From Antiquaquibacter soli (GTDB lineage: Bacteria; Actinomycetota; Actinomycetes; Actinomycetales; Microbacteriaceae): 64,000 nucleotides of DNA. Under the pieces are notes generated by a model. That model saw nothing but the letters and a program-made list of their open reading frames with translations. It was not told the origin of the DNA and searched no databases. The position numbers and the translations under genes are program-made. Shown here one piece after another: positions 47,207 to 55,901 of the stretch; within the stretch, counting starts at the first letter, position 1, and each line of letters starts with the position of its first letter. The stretch spans positions 558,001 through 622,000 of the forward strand of contig NZ_JAUQUB010000001.1 in the NCBI RefSeq assembly GCF_030580675.1, read 5' to 3'.

Positions 47207-47238
47207 GGATGCCCGGAGCCGATCGGCCCCGGGCATCC
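47207..47238. terminator. Hairpin between the convergent RidA and aquaporin genes
   Basis: Arms GGATGCCCGG (47207-47216) and CCGGGCATCC (47229-47238) are perfect 10-base complements. The 12-base loop itself holds the palindrome GCCGATCGGC, so an extended or cruciform structure is possible. No T-run follows on either strand. Its place between two convergent stops fits a bidirectional terminator. Confidence 0.55.
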
Positions 47239-47259
47239 GTGCAGTCGTGCTGCCGAGCG

Positions 47260-48009
47260 CTACTTGGCGCGCTTGGAGTCGAACAGCGCCGAGTAGGTGA
47301 AGCCCGCGATGAGGGCGCCCACGATCGGGGCGACGATGAACACCCACAGCTGGATGAGCGCGTCCGGTCCGCCGTAGATGGCGGTCGCGATCGAGCGGGC
47401 CGGGTTGAACGACGCGTTCGACACCGGGATCGCCACGAGGTGCAGGAGGGTCAGGGTGAGGCCGATCGCGAGCGGCGCGAAACCGCTCGGCGCGCGGCGA
47501 TCGGTGACCCCGAGGATCACGTAGAGGAACACCGCCGTCAGGACGACCTCCGTGACGATCACCGCGAGCAGGTTGAAGCCGGCGGGGGAGTGCTCGCCGA
47601 AGCCGTTCGAGGCGAATCCACTCTCGACCGCGCTCGCGAGGAAGCCCTCCGGGCCGTTGCTGGCAACGATGAAGAGCACGGTCGTGGCGAGCGCGCCGCC
47701 GATGATCTGCGCGAGCACGTAGTACGGCACGTCGCGCCACGCGAAGCGACCGGATGCCGCGGCGCCGAGCGTCACCGCCGGGTTGAAGTGACCGCCCGAG
47801 ATGTGACCGACCGCGTAGGCGCCGCCGATGACGGTGAGGCCGACCGCGAGGGCGACACCGAGCCAGCCGGTGTTCGGCGAGGAGAACAGCGCCGTGCCGA
47901 TGACGCCGCCGACGAGCAGGAAGGTTCCGAAGAGCTCGGCGGTGACGCGCTGGGCGAGCGAGGAGGCGGAGTCGACGTCGACGTCCGCATTGGCAACAGT
48001 CTTGGCCAC
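47260..48009 (-). CDS. aqpZ: Aquaporin (MIP family)
   Basis: The 249-residue channel protein has six membrane segments and both NPA boxes, in GGHFNPAVTLG and ASFNPARSIA. The His two residues before the first box and the small residues near the second pore half suit a water channel more than a glycerol facilitator, but this was not tested. It is monocistronic, at the right end of the accessory block, and convergent with the catabolic operon. GAAAGG lies just before the ATG at 48009. Confidence 0.85.
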   Translation of the reverse strand: MAKTVANADVDVDSASSLAQRVTAELFGTFLLVGGVIGTALFSSPNTGWLGVALAVGLTVIGGAYAVGHISGGHFNPAVTLGAAASGRFAWRDVPYYVLAQIIGGALATTVLFIVASNGPEGFLASAVESGFASNGFGEHSPAGFNLLAVIVTEVVLTAVFLYVILGVTDRRAPSGFAPLAIGLTLTLLHLVAIPVSNASFNPARSIATAIYGGPDALIQLWVFIVAPIVGALIAGFTYSALFDSKRAK

Positions 48010-48071
48010 GGCCGGAGACCTTTCTGTGAAGGAGCTGGGACTCTCCGAGCCTAGCGACGGGGCTCAGCCGG

Positions 48072-49388
48072 TTACAGCCGCCCCGCCGCCTTGAGCGCGA
48101 TGTACCGGTCCGCGAGAGCGGGCGGCAGATCGGCGGGAGCGCCGGTGACGACGTCCGCCCCGAGCTGACGGACGGCCGCCGCGACGCGGGCCTGGTCGAG
48201 GAGCGCGCGCTCCGCGGCGGCGGCGCGGTACACCTCGTCGCGGTCGGTGCGGGAGCGGGTGGCATCCAGCACCGTCGCATCGGTGACGGATGACACGAGC
48301 ACCGTGTGCTTGCGCGTCAGCTGCGGCAGAACCGACAGGAGACCGCGGGACGCGCCCGGCGCGTCGGCGGTCGTGGCGAGCACGACGAGCGCGTGGTGCG
48401 CCGTCACCGAGCGAACGAGCCCGGGCACCGCCGACCAGTCCATGTCGATGAGCTCGGGTTCCACCGGGGCCATCGTCGACACCATGCGCGACAGGAGCTC
48501 GGCGCCCGTCGCGCCCTGCACGCGACCGCGCACGCGCCGGTCGAAGATCACGACGTCGACGCGGTCGCCCGCTCCCGACGCGAGGGCCGCGAGCAGCAGG
48601 GCCGACTCGAAGGCCGTGTCGATCCGCGGCTCGTCGTCGATGCGCGCGGCTGACGTGCGACCGGAGTCGATGACGATGACGACGCGGCGATCGCGCTCCG
48701 GGCGCCAGGTGCGCACCACGAGCCGGCGGCCCGAGGGGCTCGTGGGGTCGTTGCGCCGGGCCGTCGCCCGCCAGTCGATCGATCGCACGTCGTCGCCGCG
48801 CACGTAGTCGCGCAGGCTGTCGAACTCGGTGCCCTGCCCGCGCACCATCACGCTCGTCGCGCCATCGAGCTCGCGGAGGCGCGCGAGCCGAGAAGGGAGG
48901 TGCTTGCGCGAGTTGAACGGCGGGAGCACGAGTAGGGACGCGGGGGCGAGCAGAGTCGCCTGGCGGGCCCAGAGCCTCAGCGGTCCGAAGGAGCGCACCG
49001 TGACGGCGGAGGCCCGGCGCTCGCCGCGACGGAAGGGGGTCAGGACGGTCGAGTAGGAGCGCCGCTCGCCGGCCGGCACGGTCACGCGATGGCGGGTCGG
49101 GGTCGCGCCAGCGGAGGGCGGCCAGGCGTCGCGGGCGATCCCGCGCACAGTCCGTCGACCGCGGTTGGTGATGAGCAGCGTGGCTGCCGCGGACTCGCCG
49201 AGCCGCACGCGGCCGGGCACATCCCTCTGCACGTCCAGCCGCCGAGGCGACCCGGCGAGTGCGAGATCGACGAGCCCGAGCGCGAGGGCGCCGAGGAGCC
49301 ACCACGCGAGCACCGCGCCGTCCCCCGTGATGACGAGGGGCACGGCCCCCGCGAGCACGAGGAGGACGAACCAACCGGAGATCGCCAT
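48072..49388 (-). CDS. DUF58 domain protein
   Basis: The 438-residue protein has two N-terminal membrane segments (about 5-40), an Ig-like external stretch with LLITNRGRRT, and the DUF58 core with LRDYVRGDDVRSIDWRATAR at about 200-220. A von Willebrand A-like region follows, with VVIVIDSGRTSA where a MIDAS-like DxS is seen. DUF58 proteins are coded with MoxR ATPases, which are thought to act as chaperones for their vWA partners. It starts 3 bases after the moxR stop and is the last gene of the minus-strand operon. Confidence 0.85.
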   Translation of the reverse strand: MAISGWFVLLVLAGAVPLVITGDGAVLAWWLLGALALGLVDLALAGSPRRLDVQRDVPGRVRLGESAAATLLITNRGRRTVRGIARDAWPPSAGATPTRHRVTVPAGERRSYSTVLTPFRRGERRASAVTVRSFGPLRLWARQATLLAPASLLVLPPFNSRKHLPSRLARLRELDGATSVMVRGQGTEFDSLRDYVRGDDVRSIDWRATARRNDPTSPSGRRLVVRTWRPERDRRVVIVIDSGRTSAARIDDEPRIDTAFESALLLAALASGAGDRVDVVIFDRRVRGRVQGATGAELLSRMVSTMAPVEPELIDMDWSAVPGLVRSVTAHHALVVLATTADAPGASRGLLSVLPQLTRKHTVLVSSVTDATVLDATRSRTDRDEVYRAAAAERALLDQARVAAAVRQLGADVVTGAPADLPPALADRYIALKAAGRL

Positions 49389-49391
49389 GGT

Positions 49392-50348
49392 CTAGATCGG
49401 CACCTGCACCTGCTGCAGGATGGCCCGCAGGATCGTGTCGGCGGAGACGCCCTCGAGCTCGGCCTCGGGCCGGAGCTGGATACGGTGCCGCAGGACGGGC
49501 AGCGCCATCGCCTGCACGTGGTCGGGGGTGATCGCGTCGAACCCGTTGAGCCAGGCCCACGCCTTCGAGGCGGCGAGGAGCGCCGTCGACCCACGGGGGC
49601 TCACGCCGAGCTTCACGGACGGGCTCTGCCTCGTCGCCCGCGCGAGGTCCACCGCGTAGGCGAGCACGTCGGCGCTCGCCCCCACCGAAGCGACGGCAGC
49701 CTGCGCGGCGGCGAGCTGATCGGCGCCGAGTACGGGGGTGACGCCCGCGGCGGCGAGGTCGCGCGGGTTGAATCCGCTCGCGTGCCGCTGGAGCACCTCG
49801 ACCTCGTGATCGCGCTCGGGCAGCTCGAGGGTGAGCTTCATGAGGAAGCGGTCGAGCTGGGCCTCCGGGAGCGTATAGGTGCCCTCGTACTCGATCGGGT
49901 TCATCGTCGCCGCCACGAGGAAGGGCACCGGGAGCTTGCGCGTGACGCCGTCCACCGACACCTGCCGCTCCTCCATCGCCTCGAGGAGCGCGGATTGCGT
50001 CTTCGGTGGCGTCCGGTTGATCTCATCGGCGAGCAGGATGTTCGTGAACACCGGTCCCTCGCGAAACTCGAACTCGCCCGACTTCGAGTCGTAGACGAGG
50101 GAGCCCGTGAGATCGCCAGGCATCAGATCGGGGGTGAACTGCACGCGCTTGGTCTCGAGGGCGAGCGCGTGGCTGAGGGTCCGCACGAGGAGGGTCTTCG
50201 CGACGCCCGGAACGCCCTCGAGGAGCGCGTGGCCCCCGGCGAGAAGCGTGATGGTCAGTCCGGTGACCGCGGCGTCCTGGCCGACGACGGCCTTGCCGAC
50301 CTCGGTGCGGAGGGCGGCGAACGCCTCGCGGAGCTGGCTCTCTGTCAT
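49392..50348 (-). CDS. MoxR family AAA+ ATPase
   Basis: The 318-residue ATPase has Walker A GVPGVAKT (45-52), Walker B ILLADEINRTPPKTQ and the sensor region VAATMNPIEYEGTY, as in MoxR/RavA proteins. These ATPases help assemble or activate vWA-containing partners, here probably the DUF58 protein coded next. It is in one run with the DUF4350 and DUF4129 genes upstream. A 74-base gap separates it from the DUF4350 stop. Confidence 0.92.
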   Translation of the reverse strand: MTESQLREAFAALRTEVGKAVVGQDAAVTGLTITLLAGGHALLEGVPGVAKTLLVRTLSHALALETKRVQFTPDLMPGDLTGSLVYDSKSGEFEFREGPVFTNILLADEINRTPPKTQSALLEAMEERQVSVDGVTRKLPVPFLVAATMNPIEYEGTYTLPEAQLDRFLMKLTLELPERDHEVEVLQRHASGFNPRDLAAAGVTPVLGADQLAAAQAAVASVGASADVLAYAVDLARATRQSPSVKLGVSPRGSTALLAASKAWAWLNGFDAITPDHVQAMALPVLRHRIQLRPEAELEGVSADTILRAILQQVQVPI

Positions 50349-50422
50349 GTCTCGATTCTCTCCTGTCGGGGGCGTGCGGTCGGTTGCGTGCGGGCGGCGG
50401 GGGATGGCGGCGGGGATCGGTG

Positions 50423-51586
50423 TCAGGGTCGCAGACGATCGGCGACGCCTCGCTCAAGGGTGAGCAGGGCATCCGACAGCTCGACGAGCTCCCGGTCGGA
50501 CCCCGGGTCGGCGTCGACGAGCACACGACGCACCTCGTGCGGCTGCGCGCCGGTGAGGGAGCTCACGGCTCCGACGACGTCATCGACGGTGGCCGTGCTG
50601 GGCAGCCCGCACAGCGCGGCGAGGCGCTGAACCGTGCCCACCCGCAGCGCGTCGAGCGCCCGCAGTCGTGCCGAGGACTTCTCGTAGAGCCGGGCGCGGC
50701 CGAGCATGGTCTCGTTCGACCTGACGACGACGGGCAGTGCCTCGACGACGAGGGGGCCGAGCCGCCGACCCCGCCAGATCGCCGCCGCCACGAACACGAG
50801 TGCGAGGAGAACCACGAGCGGGGTGACCCACCCGGGAGTGAGTTCCGCGAGCGATTCGGTGGACTCGACGTCCGCGAAGGAGGGCAAGTACCAGACGAGG
50901 GTCTCCCTGCTGCCGAGCAGGCCGAGGGCGAAGGCCGCGTTGCCGTCGGCGATCGCGAGCTCGTTGGTGAGCGGCGCGGTCGCCCCGAGCACGAAGAGCT
51001 GCCGGCCGTCGTCCTCGAGCCCCACGAGCGAGTAGACGCCGTCGCCGCTGCCCAGGCAGGTGAGGGCGGCCGCGTCGTCGTCGATCACCCGGTAGCCCTG
51101 GCTCTCGCCCGAGACGACGCCCGCGCGCTCGACCGCACCGAGCTCGCAGTCCGCCTCGAGCGGGCCGTCGACGACGCCCGCTTGAGCGACTCCCGGCGCG
51201 ATCGCCTGCAGCTGGCCGAAGTCGGGTTCCGCGACGATGACGGTGTCGGCGAGCCCGACAGCGTCCTCGAGCTGCTCGTCGGTCAGGTAGAGGCCCGGGT
51301 CGAAGAGGAAGAGCGTCGTCGTCGACGGCGAGTCGATCGCGTCGCGGGTCTCCGTGAGCGAGGAGGTCGCGATCACCTCCACCCCCTGCTGGCGCAGCAC
51401 CTCCGCGACCGCCATGGCGCCCGCGGGCGCCGCGTTCTGGGGATCGAGTGGCGCCCGATCCTGCGCTCCGCCTGTCGTGGCGAGGGTGATGACCGCGATC
51501 GTGACCACGACGACCGCGCCCACCACCCAGAACGCCGCCCGCTTCGCCGTCGACCTCAGCCGTGGCGTCACGACCTCGGTGCTCAC
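50423..51586 (-). CDS. DUF4350 domain membrane protein
   Basis: The 387-residue protein has a membrane anchor near 16-37, an external domain with LDPQNAAPAGAMAVAEVLRQQG and TLFLFDPGLYL (the DUF4350 core, related to glutamine amidotransferase-like folds), a second membrane segment near 250-270, and a cytoplasmic helical tail. It matches the Rv3691 type. The GTG at 51586-51584 overlaps the DUF4129 stop as GTGA. Together with DUF4129, MoxR and DUF58 it forms a common envelope-associated actinobacterial module of unknown function. Confidence 0.85.
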   Translation of the reverse strand: MSTEVVTPRLRSTAKRAAFWVVGAVVVVTIAVITLATTGGAQDRAPLDPQNAAPAGAMAVAEVLRQQGVEVIATSSLTETRDAIDSPSTTTLFLFDPGLYLTDEQLEDAVGLADTVIVAEPDFGQLQAIAPGVAQAGVVDGPLEADCELGAVERAGVVSGESQGYRVIDDDAAALTCLGSGDGVYSLVGLEDDGRQLFVLGATAPLTNELAIADGNAAFALGLLGSRETLVWYLPSFADVESTESLAELTPGWVTPLVVLLALVFVAAAIWRGRRLGPLVVEALPVVVRSNETMLGRARLYEKSSARLRALDALRVGTVQRLAALCGLPSTATVDDVVGAVSSLTGAQPHEVRRVLVDADPGSDRELVELSDALLTLERGVADRLRP

Positions 51587-52227
51587 GCGTCCACCTTCTC
51601 GATCACGGGGGACTGGCCGCGGACTCGCTCGTCGAGCGAGGCGATCTGCTCGAACTGCTCGCGGGTGCCCTCCCGCCCGAGGTACCGCACCCCGTCGAAG
51701 GAGCGTGCGGATGACTCGAACTCCGACTCCAGGCTCGGGAAGGACGCCCCTGCTCGAGCCGCGAACCCCGACGCCGTCGTGCCCGGGGTGACCGTGACGA
51801 GCGTGCGCTCGGCGAGACCGCGCGCGGTGGCTCGGAACATCTCGGCGACCGCGGTCGACCATTCACCGGCGGCTGCGGCGGCCCGGGCATCCCGCCGCAT
51901 GGAGTCGGCGTCGCGGTCGTCGTCCTCTCCGAACATCGAACCGCGCACCGCGCTGCGGCGATTCAGTCGCGGAAGGCCGAAGATCAGGATGCCCACCACC
52001 ACGGCAGCGGCGACGAGCAGCAGCACGAGCCCGAGACCGAGCGCGGGAGGCCCCTCGAGCCCGCCGACCTGCAGGCCCGTCAACCACTCCCAGAAGGCCT
52101 GCGCGATCTGATCGAACAGCGTCGGCCTCGCCGCCTGGTACTGCGGCTTGCTGAGCTCCTGGATGAGCAGCTCCCGCGCCTCGTCGGCGTCGGGGTCGAC
52201 GGGAACGTCGAAGGGCAGCAGGAGCAT
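51583..52227 (-). CDS. DUF4129 domain membrane protein
   Basis: The 214-residue product has an N-terminal region with ELSKPQYQAARPTLFDQI, one membrane segment near 65-90 (LGLGLVLLLVAAAVVVGI), and a cytoplasmic DUF4129 domain with AGEWSTAVAEMFRATARGL and FDGVRYLGREGT. DUF4129 is sometimes found fused to transglutaminase-like proteins. The ATG at 52227 is one base after the upstream stop. The longer minus-strand frame before it is an antisense artefact. Confidence 0.85.
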   Translation of the reverse strand: MLLLPFDVPVDPDADEARELLIQELSKPQYQAARPTLFDQIAQAFWEWLTGLQVGGLEGPPALGLGLVLLLVAAAVVVGILIFGLPRLNRRSAVRGSMFGEDDDRDADSMRRDARAAAAAGEWSTAVAEMFRATARGLAERTLVTVTPGTTASGFAARAGASFPSLESEFESSARSFDGVRYLGREGTREQFEQIASLDERVRGQSPVIEKVDA

Positions 52228-52228
52228 G

Positions 52229-53524
52229 TCAGGCGGCAGGCTCCGGCTGGCGCACGGCGTACGGGTCCGGCACGCTCGAGTCGCCGGCCTGGCGCGCCTC
52301 GACGAAACGCGCGAGCTCGATGTCGAGCCCCTCCTTGCGCATACGCAGATCGATGTAGAGCAGCCCTGTCGTCGCCGATTGGACGACAGCGCTGATCGCG
52401 CCCACGACGATCGAGACGACGATCGAGAGCAGGTAGACGATGAGCACGACCCAGATCGCCGACTCCATGTCGCCCGTGGGGCTGAACAGTCCGATGCTGA
52501 GGGACATGATGAGCGACAGCGGCGTCGAGACGATCGACGACACCGTCGACAGGATGACCGAGACGAGCAGCTGGATTCCGAGGACCTTCCAGAAGTACCC
52601 GGTGGTGAGCGACCAGGAGCGCCGGATGGCAGAGCGCAACGGCAGCCGCTCGAGGACGAGCGCACTCGGCACGAGGCACAGCCGTGTTCCCAGCCAGAAG
52701 CCGAGCACGACCGCCGCGAGGGCCGACAGGATGCCGAGCATGATGCCCCCGCCGAGCCCTCCGACGCCGCCGAAGGTGACGAGCACCGTGATGAGGAGGA
52801 CGACGATCACGACGGCCACCACGACGATGGCGGTCACGAGGAGCGACCAGCCGATGAGCGCGCCGATGCGGCCGCGAGCGGCGCGCCACAGGCCGCCGAG
52901 CCGCAGCTTCTCGCCGACGGTGCCGCGCGCGACCTCGAGGACGACGATGCCCTGGAGCACGGCGACCACGGCGATCGAGAAGGCGATCGGGATGAGCGCG
53001 CTGAGGATGATGCCCGCCACCGAGCCGGCCGCAATCGCGTCGGCGTCGGCTCCGGTCGCCGTGCTCAGGCGCGCGATGCTCAGGAAGGTGACGACCCCGA
53101 CGAGCAGGAGGGTGGCGACGAAGACGAGCGCGGTCAGGAGGAGCGAGAAGCCGAACATGGGCCGCGGGTTGCGCCTCAGCACCTGGAACGAGGCGCCGAG
53201 GATGGTGCCGAGCGTGAGCGGTCGCAGGGGGATGAGCCCGGGCTTGGGCGGGGGAGTCCAGCCCGGGTGCACCGGCGCGACGCCGGCCCCGGGACCGAAC
53301 GGCGCGGCAGGGGTGCCCGGCGCGACCGTGGGCGGTGGGAAGCCGGCGGGTGGCGGGAACGCGGCGGGCGACGGAGCACCGCTCGGCGGCGGGAACGCGT
53401 CGGGCGGGGGCGTCGCGCCGGGAGCAGTTCCGCCCGGAGGCGCCCACGAGCCGGTATCGGACACGGCAGTCCCCTCTCGCCATCCGGCCGACTCCGGCCA
53501 TTCCCAGGCATCTTTCGCACTCAT
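52229..53524 (-). CDS. Proline-rich multi-pass membrane protein (GDPD membrane-domain-like)
   Basis: The 431-residue protein starts with about 95 residues rich in Pro, Gly and Ala. About six long membrane segments follow, with PLTLGTILGASFQVLRRNPR before the first and LRSAIRRSWSLTTGYFWKVLG in a loop. This is the layout of proteins annotated as glycerophosphoryl diester phosphodiesterase membrane-domain proteins; no phosphodiesterase catalytic domain is present. It is the first gene of the minus-strand module and is divergent from mtrA across 78 bp. Confidence 0.8.
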   Translation of the reverse strand: MSAKDAWEWPESAGWREGTAVSDTGSWAPPGGTAPGATPPPDAFPPPSGAPSPAAFPPPAGFPPPTVAPGTPAAPFGPGAGVAPVHPGWTPPPKPGLIPLRPLTLGTILGASFQVLRRNPRPMFGFSLLLTALVFVATLLLVGVVTFLSIARLSTATGADADAIAAGSVAGIILSALIPIAFSIAVVAVLQGIVVLEVARGTVGEKLRLGGLWRAARGRIGALIGWSLLVTAIVVVAVVIVVLLITVLVTFGGVGGLGGGIMLGILSALAAVVLGFWLGTRLCLVPSALVLERLPLRSAIRRSWSLTTGYFWKVLGIQLLVSVILSTVSSIVSTPLSLIMSLSIGLFSPTGDMESAIWVVLIVYLLSIVVSIVVGAISAVVQSATTGLLYIDLRMRKEGLDIELARFVEARQAGDSSVPDPYAVRQPEPAA

Positions 53525-53602
53525 GCTTTCACACTCGACTACTCTTGTGCCAAAGCTCCCGAGCCTTGCTCAGGCCGGGGATGACCCCAGTTGCGAGGAT
53601 CA

Positions 53603-54283
53603 GTGAACGCGCGAATTCTTGTGGTCGACGATGACACCGCGCTCGCCGAGATGATCGGCATCGTCTTGAGGACGGAGGGCTTCGAGCCGTCCTTCTGCGA
53701 TGACGGCACCGGTGCTCTCGAGGCGTTCCGCTCGACCCGACCCGACCTCGTGCTGCTCGACCTCATGCTCCCGGGCATCGACGGCATCGAGGTGTGCTCG
53801 CGCATCCGCGAGGAGTCCGGCGTTCCGATCATCATGCTCACCGCGAAGAGCGACACCGCCGACGTGGTCAAGGGGCTCGAGTCCGGTGCCGACGACTACG
53901 TCGTGAAGCCCTTCAACCCCAAGGAGCTCGTCGCCCGCATCCGCACGCGCTTGCGCCCGACGCCCGAGACGAGCACCGGCTCGCTCACGATCGGCGACCT
54001 CGTCATCGACGTCGCCGGTCACGAGGTCAAGCGAGGGGATGCCCGTATCAGCCTCACCCCCCTCGAGTTCGAGCTCCTTCTCGCGCTGGCCCTCAAGCCG
54101 CAGCAGGTGTTCACGCGGGAGATGCTCCTGGAGCAGGTGTGGGGGTACCACTACAAGGCCGACACCCGCCTCGTGAACGTCCACGTGCAGCGACTGCGCG
54201 CGAAGGTCGAGGAGGATCCGGACAACCCGAAGATCGTGATGACCGTGCGCGGGGTCGGCTATCGCGCTGGCAGCTCCACGTAG
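53603..54283 (+). CDS. mtrA: Two-component response regulator MtrA
   Basis: The 226-residue OmpR/PhoB-type regulator has the receiver acid pocket VVDDD (8-12), phospho-accepting Asp53 in LLDLMLPG, and Lys of KPFNP. A C-terminal winged helix carries LTPLEFELLLALA and VQRLRAKVEEDPDNP, followed by VRGVGYR. MtrA is an essential actinobacterial regulator of cell-division and wall-turnover genes. I chose the GTG at 53603, with GAGGA five bases upstream, over a TTG at 53591, since the length then matches the family. mtrB follows after 4 bases. Confidence 0.95.
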   Translation: MNARILVVDDDTALAEMIGIVLRTEGFEPSFCDDGTGALEAFRSTRPDLVLLDLMLPGIDGIEVCSRIREESGVPIIMLTAKSDTADVVKGLESGADDYVVKPFNPKELVARIRTRLRPTPETSTGSLTIGDLVIDVAGHEVKRGDARISLTPLEFELLLALALKPQQVFTREMLLEQVWGYHYKADTRLVNVHVQRLRAKVEEDPDNPKIVMTVRGVGYRAGSST

Positions 54284-54287
54284 GACG

Positions 54288-55901
54288 ATGCGCTACGTCG
54301 ACTGGCGCGCCTGGGCCGCCCGGCTCGCCACCCTGTGGCGGTCTTCGCTGCAGGTGCGCACGGTCGCCATCACGGTCGTGCTGTCCGCCATCGCGGTATT
54401 CATCATCGGCGGCTATATGTCGGTGAGTGTGGGCACGAACCTCTTCGACGCGCGCCGCGCCGAGCTGGAGGCGACGAGCGCGAACGCGACACTCACCGGT
54501 CAGCGCTTCTTCGACGAGTCCGTCGAGCAGCTCGGCACCGACGACCTCGACGTGCTCATCTACGACGCCGCGCGGGACATCGCGGCCGCCGCGTCGACCC
54601 CGACGGGAACTCAGTACGCCATTCTGCGCACCCCCGGTCAGCCCGGGTCGCCGACTCCCCAGGACATCGCGTCGCGGGGCCTCGACGCGGGCACCACCCT
54701 CATCAGCCCCGAGCTGCGCGCGGCGGTCCAGGACGAGAGCGAGCCCCGCACGCACTCCCAGTCCGTCGCGCTGCCGGTGGACGGGGGCGTGCATCCCGGA
54801 CTCGTCGTCGGCACTCAACTCGACATCCGCGGGGCGCAGTACGAGCTCTACCTCGTCTACGACATCGTCGACGCCTCCGACACGCTCGGGTTCGTGCAGC
54901 AGACCCTGGTCGTCGGCGGGCTGGCGCTCATCGTCCTCATCGGCGCGGTGACCTTCACGGTCGTGCGACTCGTCGTCGGTCCCGTGCAGCTCGCGGCCGA
55001 GACGAGCGAGCGCCTCGCGGCCGGTGACCTCGAGGTGCGCATCCCGGAGAAGGGCGAAGACGTCATTGCGACCCTCGCGCGCTCCTTCAACGGCATGGCC
55101 GACAGCCTGCAGAGCCAGATCACCCGGCTCGCCGACCTGTCGCAGGTGCAGCAGCGGTTCGTCTCCGACGTGTCCCACGAGCTGCGCACGCCCCTCACGA
55201 CCATCCGCCTCGCGGGCGACGTGCTGTACGACCAGCGGGACACCTTCCCGCCCGCGACCGCGCGCACCGCCGAGCTCCTGCACACGCAGGTGGAGCGTTT
55301 CGAGCTCCTCCTCGCCGATCTCCTCGAGATGAGCCGCTACGACGCCGGCGCCGTCGATATGGAGACGGAACCCACCAACCTCGTCCGCCTCGCCGAGGAG
55401 GCGATCGAGTCCGTCTCCGCCCTCGCCGAGCAGAAAGGCAGCGACCTGCGCATCGTCGCGCCGGGGGGATACTTCGAGGCCGACGTCGATGCGCGCCGCA
55501 TCCGGCGCATCCTCGGCAACCTGCTCGGCAACGCGATCGATCACGGCGAGGGCAAGCCCATCGTGCTGTGGGTGGACAGCGATCGCGAGGCGGTCGCGAT
55601 CGCCGTACGGGACTACGGTGTCGGGATGACTCCGGCCGCCGTCGACCGCGTCTTCGACCGCTTCTGGCGCGCCGACCCGTCGCGCCAGCGCACCACCGGC
55701 GGCACCGGACTCGGTCTGGCCATCTCGCTCGAGGACGCCGCCCTGCACGGCGGCTGGCTCGAGGTGTGGTCCTCACCCGGCGAGGGGTCGTGCTTCCGCC
55801 TCACGCTGCCGCGCCGTCGGGGAGCGGTCCTCACCGGCTCCCCCCTCGAGCTGCCGCCCGATGACGCCCCCGCCCTGGAGGTGAGCCGCGATGAGGACTA
55901 G
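54288..55901 (+). CDS. mtrB: Sensor histidine kinase MtrB
   Basis: The 537-residue kinase has a membrane segment near 24-43, an external sensor domain of about 160 residues, and a second segment near 203-227. A HAMP domain with VGPVQLAAETSERLAAGDLE follows, then the H-box SDVSHELRTPLTTIR with His297, and the ATP-binding domain with NLLGNAIDHG, DYGVGM, FWRAD and GTGLGLAI. It phosphorylates MtrA. The gene overlaps lpqB by 11 bases, and the lipoprotein LpqB is known to modulate MtrB, so the three form one signalling operon. Confidence 0.95.
   Translation: MRYVDWRAWAARLATLWRSSLQVRTVAITVVLSAIAVFIIGGYMSVSVGTNLFDARRAELEATSANATLTGQRFFDESVEQLGTDDLDVLIYDAARDIAAAASTPTGTQYAILRTPGQPGSPTPQDIASRGLDAGTTLISPELRAAVQDESEPRTHSQSVALPVDGGVHPGLVVGTQLDIRGAQYELYLVYDIVDASDTLGFVQQTLVVGGLALIVLIGAVTFTVVRLVVGPVQLAAETSERLAAGDLEVRIPEKGEDVIATLARSFNGMADSLQSQITRLADLSQVQQRFVSDVSHELRTPLTTIRLAGDVLYDQRDTFPPATARTAELLHTQVERFELLLADLLEMSRYDAGAVDMETEPTNLVRLAEEAIESVSALAEQKGSDLRIVAPGGYFEADVDARRIRRILGNLLGNAIDHGEGKPIVLWVDSDREAVAIAVRDYGVGMTPAAVDRVFDRFWRADPSRQRTTGGTGLGLAISLEDAALHGGWLEVWSSPGEGSCFRLTLPRRRGAVLTGSPLELPPDDAPALEVSRDED

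Noticed and set aside
31458-48009. Prophage, integrative element or genomic island with recombinase
   Set aside because: No integrase, relaxase, transposase, phage structural gene, tRNA or flanking direct repeat was found in or beside the block.
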